The notes beneath the pieces are model-generated. The model ran no database searches. It was not told the DNA's origin and saw only the letters and a program-made list of their open reading frames with translations. This document shows, piece after piece, positions 10,690 to 19,088 of a DNA stretch of 50,444 bases; within the stretch, counting starts at the first letter, position 1; every line of letters begins with the position of its first letter. The stretch comes from Cerioporus squamosus. Lineage: Eukaryota; Basidiomycota; Agaricomycetes; Polyporales; Polyporaceae. Position numbers and translations under genes: made by a program. The stretch spans positions 1 to 50,444 of the forward strand of contig JABYQS010000230.1 of NCBI GenBank assembly GCA_022592435.1. Reading direction: 5' to 3'.

Positions 10690-11675
10690 GGTCTCCTAGT
10701 TCGCCTTGAGCACATCTGCGATGAAGATGCGCAGGACGGGGTTGTAGACAGTCGCGACCTTTGCGCTCAGGTCTCCAGACTTGTGCGCATTTGCACTGTC
10801 ACCCTTCTGCTTCGCCTCCAGCTCGGCCTTGAGCTTGCGACACTCCTCCTTCTTGTGCCCCAGCTTCTTGCAGTGCGCGCACTTGGGCTTGTTGTCCTTC
10901 TTTGGCTTCGAGTCGGACTTCTGGTTGCCCTTGGGTGCTGTGCGCACGAGAAGCGCGGTGTGCTTGGCTTGGTTGTCCAGCATCTTCTCATGCTCGACGA
11001 CGGACGAGATGACCTTATCGGTCGTGAGTGTTGCGTCCGACGACATCAGAATTGTGCGGAGCGTCGAGTAGGAGGGTGGGAGCGAGATCACCATCGCGAT
11101 CGCTACAAGCGAATCGTCGAGGGTCTGCCCAAGCGAGGCGAGGAGGAATTTTTTGTGCAGCATTGCGTCCAGTTGCGGATGGAGCGCGGACTCGTTGGAG
11201 AGGGTGCCTCGGAAAAGCTCACCAATTAAAGATGCTATGGTCTGCTTTCCCTGCCCCTCGTACGTCGCAACCAGCTTGTCCCAGACCTGCTTCAAAGTCG
11301 CAAGGTGCATGACTCTGTTGAGCGGCTTGTCCTCGAGCGTGAGTGTGATTTGCATCACGGCGTCCGCGTCTCGACTAAGCCAGTCTGAGTAGCCGATGGG
11401 ATCAGCAGATTCGTCCGGCGTTGTCTCTGCTCCGGATACAATGTTCCATAACCCGCGCGTCATGAGGACGCGCCGACGCGGGCAATCCGGAACTTCTACG
11501 TCGTGAAGTTTGACCCATCGTTCTTGAGGAACTGGATGTCGTGCAAAAGGCTTGATCCCGTGCGTACCGTAGCTGTAGTAGCCAACGGCAAAACCGGGTT
11601 GGCTGTAGACAAAGCTGTAGTGGCCGTCGCTGTGGAAGCCTGCGTGTTTGGATCCGGAGTGGGTGTGGGAGACAT
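10690..11675 (-). pseudogene. copia-2 gag
   Basis: The best start is the ATG at 11675-11673 (MSPTPTPDPNTQAST). The frame reads through LLHDIQFLKNDGSNFTT and then meets a TAG at 11498-11496, where the family has Trp (TTWKFR). A frameshift near 11465-11475 follows. From 11463 it is open again: UBN2-like helical Gag (SDWLSRDADAVMQITLTL, LKQVWDKLVATYEGQGK) and the CCHC knuckle CAHCKKLGHKKEEC near 10860. A TAG at about 10696, again at an expected Trp, ends this piece before the protease. Confidence 0.9.
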
Positions 11676-11782
11676 ATGGAGTAGCCGGGGAGCGTGAGAG
11701 AGAGAAGCGAGAGAGTGGGAAGCGAGGAAGCGAGATGGAGAGCGAGCGTTCGAAAGAGCGGATGAGCTGAGACTGAGTTTTT
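11676..11782 (-). other. copia-2 5' leader
   Basis: The untranslated leader between the primer-binding site and the gag ATG. The plus strand is rich in GAGAGAG and GCGAG runs (11690-11765), pyrimidine-rich in the sense strand. No coding frame is seen. Confidence 0.6.
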
Positions 11783-11814
11783 GTGGTTAGAGCGTCCCAG
11801 CAGGGCTCATAACC
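11783..11814 (-). promoter_or_regulatory. copia-2 primer-binding site, half-tRNA type
   Basis: Immediately next to the 5' LTR end. The plus strand here reads as an internal tRNA segment: D-arm-like GTGGTTAGAGCG, then the anticodon arm CAGGG-CTCATAA-CC with anticodon CAT. The sense strand of the element is therefore complementary to about 32 nt of a Met tRNA ending in its anticodon stem. This is the arrangement known from Drosophila copia, which is primed by a 5' half of initiator tRNA-Met. Confidence 0.75.
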
Positions 11815-12037
11815 TGTTGTTAGATGTGCGGCAGCGGTCTAGACGACACAGATAAAGGACTCAGTCTGATGCACGCAGTATGGTGGCAGCAGCTGAGGAG
11901 AGAGACGTGAAAATCTCGAGAGTAAGAGTCCGTGATTATGTAAGTAAAGAGTGTCAAAGATACCTAAAGTAGCAAGTAAGCAAGAGAGTAAGTAGAATGT
12001 CTGATGTACTAATCGTACTAGTAGTCTACTTTCAACA
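11815..12037 (-). repeat. copia-2 5' LTR (223 bp)
   Basis: TGTTGTTAGATG ... CTTTCAACA on the plus strand. It aligns with the left LTR over its whole length except for the left copy's 119-bp insertion. Differences elsewhere are few (for example GGCAGCGGTC against GGCAGTGGTC, and AAAGTAGCAAG against AAAATAGCGAG), mostly transitions. Confidence 0.92.
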
Positions 12038-12405
12038 TATCAGAACTGAGGTCTAAGGGAGAATACAAGCAGGCTTAAATACTAAAGTCCGGAGGTCCAA
12101 AAGGAGTAAGCTTAAAGTAGAAACAGGAGTCAGAGTCCAGTGCCAAGGCAGAAGCAAGTAAGTAACCAATGGGAAGTGGAGGCAAATGCAGATACAAGTG
12201 GATACAAGTATGGATACAAACAGGTAATACTATGGGGACTGCGGAGATGATCGGAGTTCGAGAGGAACAGATAGTAAGGGGTAAGTACCGTAGTAAGAAT
12301 GAGTCATAGCAAAAGGATGAGGAAGTAAGTATGGGTCAATGGATGAACCAGAGTCCGGTCGGAGTTGGGTCCGAAATTGGGTGACTTGGAGCACAGGATG
12401 TAACA
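12038..12405 (-). repeat. solo gypsy-A-type LTR, second part
   Basis: Continues the LTR interrupted at 6805, beginning with the second copy of the target duplication (TATCA) and the block ATATCAGAACTGAGGTC. It ends GGATGTAACA at 12405. The same block contains the predicted transcription start and TATA-like element of the family, seen here in reverse (CTTAAATACT near 12075). No 5-bp duplication flanks the whole LTR (ATTCC on the left, GGTGT on the right). Confidence 0.85.
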
Positions 12406-13713
12406 GGTGTTCTGGAATCTTGCCTTGACCCGCATCCGCACCCACAATCCAGCCCCACCCAAGGGAATGGGTACGGGTATGGGTAGGGGATATAAGCGCT
12501 GGGTGCTGTGGGTATGGGTGGAAGCACACAACCCACGGGTTGTGCAGGGGGGTGGGACCAGTTATGACATTTTGTAGTTGGGTCGGACAAGCATACAATG
12601 CTAGCTAGATGCATAGTTCAGACATCTCCCCTGTCACCAGTGTCATCTAGATGCAGTTCCTCTATTGCACATGTTGCTCCCTCAGAGTCTGACTCGGGAT
12701 CAGTCACCTACTCTTCCTCTGACTCGGAATCTGTGTTGCTGGCGTAGTCACCCAATGGCAGAGGAAACGCGTCCTAGAGCAGGCTAATCAGCACACGGCG
12801 ATGCACGGGAGACTCAGCGGCGACTTATGGGGATGTGCAGCCTTGCCCACAAGAGAAGATCTTGAAGAACCTCCTCCCTGGGGGTCGCAAATGCTGCACC
12901 AGTTTCGGCAGCGAGGTACAGACAGTGGATGAAATTGTCCCACATAGCCACAATCTGAGGGTCCGGAATGCTGTAGTGACAGAAGATCAAGGTGATGTCT
13001 TGAATAAGGTTGCACTGCTGTATGGTGAGCAGAGCAACCAAGCTGGAGTTGGCAATATTGGCCAGAACGTGTGCTATATGGCGGCAGGCATGGCGCGCGT
13101 GATGTCGAGCTTTGTAGGGAGGTACACCTGCGTTGCAATTGCATGAATGTGAGCGCACAGTCAGTCTAAATAGCAGAATAACGTACCGAGATAGCCTCCA
13201 GATGTCTGACTGATGTGTTCATCGCAATCAGCTCCAGCGTAATCAAGCAGCGCCCGACAACTTCCACTAGTAAGTTGGATAGTGTACTGTGTATGGAATC
13301 ATTGATGTATGCTGTGTGAGTGCAGAGACGGATGCAATGAGTAGAATCTGACCAACTGTCCATAGGGCAGAGCCTGAGCGTGGGGGGAGAACTGGAAGTC
13401 TGAGTCACTAGGAGACACACTGATGAGTGACAGTATCGTCCCTGTGCTCGAGGTGTAGGCAGAGTCCACACTGCATTGCAAGTAGTGTTGTGGAATCCTG
13501 TCCTAGGACATATCAAGGACACATGACAGGACAGGACATGGACTGCAAAGGACCGAACTTCACACGTGTCCTCAATGTGTCCTGTCCATTGATGTGTCCT
13601 CAGTTCTTGTCAGTCATGATGTTGACAAGGACATGTAAGGACTGGTCCTCATCCACACATCTTGTCAACTATGACTTGACTTCTTACAGCCCGCAGATGA
13701 TGGTATTCAGTGT
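12406..13713. other. repeat-derived region without recognisable gene
   Basis: About 1.3 kb. It contains a G-rich run with four G-tracts (12469-12489), an A/T-rich part, and at 13488-13640 a cluster of AGGAC/GTCCT words in both orientations. A minus-strand frame at 12814-13158 gives a protein with an even hydrophobic pattern but I recognise no family, so it is not annotated as a gene. Confidence 0.5.
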
Positions 13714-15140
13714 CTACAACCTATTATAATATAGTTTATGGGTAATAGAAGACATTAACACTGCAGGGAGGACAATATACCATGGAACTTGATACAGAGG
13801 ACTGCTAAGCAAGTGATGCATTGGTTGGCTGCTTTGAGCCTGCTCGCCAACCGTAGACGCAATGCACTGCAGTCTGCCAAACAGTGAACAGACTGTGAGG
13901 GCCTCAAAAGAAGCAAATTGCTCCAGATGGAGCAGAGCTAGGACAGGGGCAATGGAAACCCCAGTGCAGCCATGGAAAGTAGAGCCCAAGACCAGATCCA
14001 GAGGCATCCACCAATGTGAACTTGTCAGGTGCTGTACCAGGGACAAGATTGGCTGGTGTCCATGCAGTGGACCAGAGTACATAGATAGGTGGTGCAATGT
14101 GGACATGCTGAAGAAACCACTGTAGGTCATCAAGTATTGGGACATTCAGGTAGATGCCCGCATGTTGGTTGGTCTTGCCCGCTATCTTGGCATAGCAATG
14201 CACAAGAGCAGGCTTGAGGAGCGACATGACATTGAAGGCCCAGTTTGTGTATCCCACAAATGCGCAGAATTGCGCAAGGGAACATCTAGACTGGGGCCAG
14301 AGGAGGAGACATCAGAGAAGGAAGAGATCTCCTTGAGGAGTCGCTTGCAGCCATCGTCGGCAAGGATAGAGTGAAATGGTCAGCGTTAACAAGGAATCCT
14401 ATTATACTTTATGGTGAGTTGTATGCCTGCAACCTGCTTTGGCAGCTTGTTGTGCGGAAGACATGTGTCATCCCATAAGCACAACAGGTGGGCTTGCACT
14501 CTAGGCAAGAACTTGCTGTAGGGGGCATACCATTCCACTTGCAACCTAAGCTCAGGACCAAAGTTGTTGTCGATGTAGCAACAAAGAAATTTGATACCTC
14601 GCTTCTTTTCAGCCATCCAGTGCATGAGGCAATAGAAGGCCATCCAGATGCAGAGTAATCTTCGACCTCCGAAGAGGTTACAATGCCGATTGATATAGCA
14701 CTCCCCGTCAATGAGAACTAACTGATTGATTTGTCAGTGAACAGAGATAGGTAGATGTCAATATGTTTGGGAGACATCCGACTTCCAGAGGATAATGTCT
14801 TCGTCGGGGTGCTCCTGGTGGATATCTTGGAAGTTGGCACCTGGAGCAGGCATGCCATCGAGAACAGCACCATGAATGGACTCCGGGCGTATTGGTATAG
14901 AGTTGAGGGAGAACGAGTCGGCACTGTGATTGTTGACAAGATGCAGCTTGTCGGAGTGAGGCTTAGGGACAACATGTACTGGTATCGGGTACATGCCGGG
15001 GAGGAGATCAGGACCGAAAGACTGGGAGTATTGCCCGAGCTTGATCTCTTTGTCATGTTGCGAGCAAAGGAAAGCGCAGGTAGCCTCATCTTAAGGAGGG
15101 TTGCAAACTTGTCCCAAGTGTCCGGATAGTAGTTGACCGG
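13714..15140 (-). pseudogene. DIRS-like retroelement: reverse transcriptase and RNase H relic
   Basis: Several minus-strand frames join into the RT/RNase H polyprotein common in agaricomycetes. Visible blocks: RT fingers VVPKPHSDKLHLVNNHS and FSLNSI near 14990-14890, then WKSDVSQTY near 14770. The palm block reads CCYIDNNFGPE near 14580, where the family has VDDN, so one catalytic Asp is lost. Downstream are WYAPYSKFLP and LLCLWDDTCLPH. RNase H-like TLVDASGSGLGL lies near 13980. Stops and frameshifts are frequent. I call the lineage DIRS-like from memory of its RT pattern. No tyrosine recombinase was found, so that assignment is tentative. Confidence 0.6.
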
Positions 15141-16980
15141 CTTTGCATCTGCGAACTTAATGTCCAGAAGCCCTTGCGAAGTCCCTTAAGCATGGATTTT
15201 ATGAAGGGCTGAATGGGGTGCCAGTCTGTAAGCATTGCGGCGAAGGTGTTGACATCGATTGGGGTCACAATCTTGAAGAGGTCCAGGCAAGCAGCAAGTG
15301 TGGCATTGATGATGGGGTCTTCACGCACACTCGCTGGAACATCTGGGAGGGGTTGGTGGTTGAGTGACAGGTAGCTGAAGGAGAAAGAAAAAGCATTGCG
15401 GTCGTACCATATGAAACTGCAGAGGAAATGTGGCTTCGTGACATCCTCAGGTGTCACACTTGGTGGTCTTAGTACAGCTGGACTGGACATGTCCACTGAA
15501 ATTGCACCCACTGCAGACGTGCCTGTAACGACACTGGCTAGCAAGGTTTGGACAGATTCTGTTGTTGAAGCAGTTACACACCTCCGCTTTCCATCCAGAT
15601 CACCCCTGTGCGCTACTCCCACCTGCTCGCTCTCCTCCTGAGCTCAAGGATGCTTTTGCTGTGGAAGTGACAATGTTTGCTCCAGTCAGTCCGATGTACT
15701 GGACTTGCAGAGGCAAGAACTTGAACAAGTCGGAGAGGAGGAGGGAGCGGTTCTGGGTGACTTTCTTTCGCACAGTGCAGTCATACTCGGTGATACAAAG
15801 TGCAAAGATTGGGTTGTGAGTCTTGAACTGACTGTAGACAATACTAGACATGGAGTCGATAGGTGGACAACTTGTTGACTCTGTGAGGGAATGTAAACAC
15901 CATGGCAGCTTGGAAGCTCTTGAAGGCAATGATCCACTCATGGACGGTGGTGACTTTCTTTGTAGGTTCACGGTTGCTGTAGGACAACTTGACTTCTCTG
16001 ACTTGCTCGACGTGCTTATCATCCAGCTTAGAAGAGTACCACCCAGAGAGGAGGACGTCGAAGTTGACAGGCTTTCGAAGGAGGAGGTTGTTCCACTCTG
16101 TCTTGGGAACACAGGCGCAATGGTGGAGTTGAGGAGATCTGCTTTTGCGGCAGCAAGATCGAGTCGATACATATTCGCAGAGGAGCTCGGCTGTTCGCTG
16201 CACCTCTGGTCGTATGGTGGCTTTCAAAGTCTTAGCAGAAGCGGCCCACCTGTACTTGTCAGGGTTGGCTCGAGGCTTCTTTTGCAGTGTGCTCTTGGCC
16301 CCGTCAATTTCTGAATCAGAGGCAGACGGGGAGTGGGTTTGACATTCACGTCTGTGACAGTGTCACTTAGGCGGTAGGAAATTGCATGAGTGACCAGTGG
16401 GTAATAGGGCATCCATCATGTAGAGCTTTGTTCATCTCATATCTCCCTCAGTTCTTATTCGTTTCACATGAACTTGGTGTTGTTGGAAAGCTCTCGACAA
16501 GCTCTACAAGATAGGCACCCTATTACCCACGGGTCATTTGTGCTATTTCCTATTAGGCGGTCGAGCAAACTTCTCCCTGCGTCAAAAGGTGTGCAAAGGA
16601 GTTCACTTGTGCCTGGACCATTGCTGATTCGTTCGAGAAGTGGAACACTCATGTCTGGTTGAAGACCGCCCTCTACTCCTATCCCTCTGCCTACTGATGC
16701 TTCGCTCTCCAGATTGCAAAGGAGCTTGTCCGCAAGTCCCAAAGCTTCAGCTAGCCTCAAGGACCATGTCGATATAGGACTTGAGGGCACATTTGGTGGC
16801 ATCTTGACTGAGGATGTCACTAGCCTCTTCAATCTGATGAGTGAGGCACTGTACAGTCTCAGCTCTCAATATATCTCCCTTCCGGAAAGCATCGATGATC
16901 TTATGACACTTGGCGGTAACGAGCAGCTGTCCTTTGGAAGGTGTGTTCAAAGCTGTTGTTGGGTCTTGAGTGTCAACCAT
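15141..16980 (-). pseudogene. DIRS-like retroelement: gag-like N-terminal part
   Basis: The minus-strand start at 16980 (MVDTQDPTTAL) opens a helical region (FRKGDILRAETVQCLTHQIEEA). It continues with frameshifts to 16.56 kb, is split by a MITE (16375-16552), and resumes with PVNFDVLLSGWYSSKLDDKHVE near 16060 and VTTVHEWIIAFKSFQAA near 15930. A cysteine/histidine cluster VCNCFNNRICPNLASQC, RYRHVCSGC follows at about 15585-15490 and resembles the CCCH-like cluster preceding RT in this retroelement group. The segment TPIDVNTFAAML and KGLRKGFW (15280-15160) is the conserved pre-RT block. It is broken in at least three places. Confidence 0.6.
16375..16552. mobile_element. 178-bp MITE with 8-bp target duplication
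   Basis: Ends TAGGAAATTGCATGAGTGAC and (reverse complement of the right end) TAGGAAATAGCACAAATGAC, with similarity running about 40 bp inward to a shared GTGGGTAATAGGG block. The perfect 8-bp direct repeat TTAGGCGG lies at 16367-16374 and 16553-16560. It has no coding capacity. An 8-bp duplication fits hAT- or KDZ-mobilised elements; the ends do not match the KDZ element of this window, so hAT is the likelier driver. Confidence 0.85.
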
Positions 16981-17402
16981 TGAACTCCAACCTTGTAATG
17001 CTGGCTGTCTTCAAGCATGACTCGTAATGTTGATTCGACAGATGTAATAGTATAGCTGAGAAGACTACGAGTGGCTTTAGCCATCCGTGCGAGAGAGTGA
17101 GCAAGCTGCAAGAGAGCTTTGAAAGCAGCATGCGAGAGAGTCGAGACTGGATGCTCACCCAGGCAGCAGCGTGAGAGAGTAAGAAAAAGAGTGAAGAGCC
17201 CCTTTCAACTCGCACTGCCCGCTAGATGAGACTCGGTGTGCCTGTGCGGCCACTGACAGGAGTAGCTCTTGAAGGCCAGACCGATGAGGTCGATGGTGCA
17301 TCTGAGATTCAACTTGTGTAAACCCCATTTGAACCCAATACACATGGATAGCTATGATTACTTGTGGTTACCCTTGGTTATCAAAGGCTTCAATGATGAT
17401 TC
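16981..17402. other. spacer without recognisable gene
   Basis: About 420 bp between the start of the DIRS-like gag and the stop of the L1-domain pseudogene. It contains short runs of GAGAGAGT words (17090-17185). No supported coding frame, LTR end or inverted repeat was found. Confidence 0.5.
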
Positions 17403-18339
17403 TCACTGCTGGGGCTCAACCTCCATCTTCTCACCCTCATCTAACTCACCATCCTTCATATCTTTATCCCCAGCCATGGTGGGACTTGCAACCAAACCTT
17501 CCCACCATCCACCAGACTGTGTGCCAAGGTCGCACTGCCAGATGGGCAGTGCCACTGAAGAGTTTGTCTTGATGAGGAGGCTTTGTATGTTGTCCCAACC
17601 ACCATTGATCTGCTTCACAACCTTTGGCAGAGCAGTCTCGAGGTTCGCAAGCACCTGCATGGGCTTCTGGAGACTGGGAGAGTGTGCCAATGGCCCAATC
17701 TTCATGGAGCTGCAACACTGTCAGTGAAGTGAACACAACGTGCTGCAAACAAGAATGAACCTGCAAGTACCTTGATTCTGGTAGAAGTATGTAGAAGAGA
17801 TCACGTGCTTGAGCTTGCCCTTGAGGTCTTTGCACATGAGACAGATGGGGATGGGTTGTCTATGTGTACTACACATGAAGAACGAGTGAATGAGCAAATG
17901 GATAGAAGACTCAGTTCTTGGCTTGGAAGAAAATCTTTCCCAGTAGACCAGGGAGGAGCTGGACAACCCTCTCATCCGCCAGGAAAAGCCCATTCTCCTT
18001 CAACAGCATGTGCCTCGCCTCAAATGGCCTCCACTTCCCCTTCAGATGTTGGATGTCGACAACACGTGAGATAAACATGATCCCTTCCTTGGCGACGAGA
18101 TCCTTGTACTCATGTTGCAGGTCCTTGGTGATGATTCATGAGACAGACAGACAGGGTGCGCGGGTCTATAATCGGGTACTTGACTGGTCTGACATGTCTT
18201 GGTCAGTTACCACCCTTCAGACATAGAAAGAAAACATACATCCTTGCAGGATTTAACTTCTCAGGATGCATAACCTTGGTGTTGACAACAAGCCAGATGT
18301 TCTGTTCCTTGCCAGAGAAGAGCTGATATTTGGCCTTTT
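17403..18339 (-). pseudogene. ribosomal-L1-domain protein (Utp30/Cic1/RSL1D1 type), truncated
   Basis: Minus strand, cut off at 18339 by the gypsy-A LTR, so the N terminus is missing. The protein reads KKAKYQLFSGKEQNIWLVV, then after an intron (about 18178-18233, GTATGT...CAG) PVKYPIIDPRTLSVCL, KDLVAKEGIMFISRVVDIQ and FEARHMLLKENGLFLADERVV, after a second intron KDLKGKLKHVISSTYFYQ, and after a third KIGPLAHSPS and GGWDNIQSLLIKTNSSVALPIW. This is the L1 fold of nucleolar pre-rRNA processing factors. Defects: a 7-base insertion near 18132 and a second intron whose donor reads CT instead of GT (about 17914). The retained introns show it is a duplicated gene, not a retrocopy. Confidence 0.8.
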
Positions 18340-19059
18340 TGTTACATCCCATGCTCCAAGACACCCAACTCCAGACTCAACTCTGACCGGACTCCGGTTC
18401 GTCCGTTGACTCATACTTACTTCCTCATTCCTTCATTATGACTCATCCTTACTACAATACTTACCCCTTACTATCCGTCCCCTCGGACTCCGATCACTTC
18501 CGCAGTCCCGATAGTATTACCCGTTTGTATCCGCGTTTGTATCCACTTGTATCCGCACTTACCTCCATTTCCTATTGGCTACTTACTTGCTTCCGCCTTG
18601 GCACCGGACTCCGACTCCTGTCTCTACTTTTAGCATACCCCTTTTGGACCTCCGGACTTTAGTATTTAAGCCTGCTTGTATTCTCCCTTAGACCTCAGTT
18701 CTGATATCTCGTTTACTTCCCTCTTATCCTTCTCGGTATCAACAACTCAATCTATTGTATTCTCTTCTAAACTCGTCCGCACCTCCGTCCGGACTTCTGA
18801 CCTCCGACCTCCGACCTCCGACTTCCGACTCTGGTCACTCGGCTTCTGACCCTCTGGTTCCCTCTCTGCTTGACTTCCTCCTTCGTTGCATACTCCGGTA
18901 TAAACACCAGAGTTCTGTTCCTTTGCAAATAGAAGACAACTTGCGTCTCCTCAGGGTGTTGGTCAATAACTTCGCCGAAGTCTTCACTCCCGCGCTGCCT
19001 TCGGACTTCGGACTTCGGACTTCCTTCCGGAGTTTGACTTGGCATGCACAGTCTTAACA
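18340..19059 (+). repeat. gypsy-A 5' LTR
   Basis: 720 bp from TGTTACATCCC to CAGTCTTAACA. It matches the 3' LTR at 31974-32694. By eye the first about 235 bp differ at ten substitutions, all transitions and nearly all at CpG-derived dinucleotides, plus one indel. It contains a TATA-like box at 18663-18669 and a tandem CTCCGAC/CGACCTC run near 18800-18830. Confidence 0.93.
18663..18707 (+). promoter_or_regulatory. gypsy-A LTR promoter and predicted transcript start
   Basis: A TATA-like TATTTAA at 18663-18669 lies about 30 nt before 18697. The 11 bases 18697-18707 (AGTTCTGATAT) are exactly complementary to the primer-binding site at 19062-19072, which predicts that the transcript starts at or very near 18697. 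The same arrangement is kept in the other LTR copies. Confidence 0.6.
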
Positions 19060-19061
19060 GT

Positions 19062-19072
19062 ATATCAGAACT
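19062..19072 (+). promoter_or_regulatory. gypsy-A self-priming primer-binding site
   Basis: ATATCAGAACT begins two bases after the 5' LTR. It does not look like a tRNA 3' end (no TGG start) but is a perfect 11-nt complement of LTR positions 18697-18707, about 30 nt below the TATA-like box. In Tf1 and sushi-type elements the first 11 nt of the mRNA anneal to the primer site and prime reverse transcription; this matches in length and geometry. Confidence 0.7.
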
Positions 19073-19088
19073 CCACTGAGGATTCGCA

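Larger units (their letters stand above)
6806..12037 (-). mobile_element. Ty1/copia retrotransposon copia-2, complete but decayed
   Basis: A 5232-bp element bounded by TGTTG...CAACA and flanked by a perfect 5-bp target duplication TATCA (6801-6805 and 12038-12042). It sits inside a gypsy-A-type solo LTR, whose uninterrupted copies read straight across this point. Coding is on the minus strand in copia order: gag (10.69-11.68 kb), protease, integrase, RT and RNase H down to 7155. The 5' LTR is the right-hand one (11815-12037) and the 3' LTR the left-hand one (6806-7147). Nonsense codons, frameshifts and two active-site changes show it is dead. Confidence 0.95.

Noticed and set aside
11783..11814. 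Possible tRNA gene
   Set aside because: Only the D-arm-to-anticodon half is present and it abuts the LTR; it is a primer-binding site, not a gene.
12814..13158. 114-codon minus-strand frame resembling a helical protein
   Set aside because: No family recognised, no conserved start or splice context, in repeat-derived DNA.
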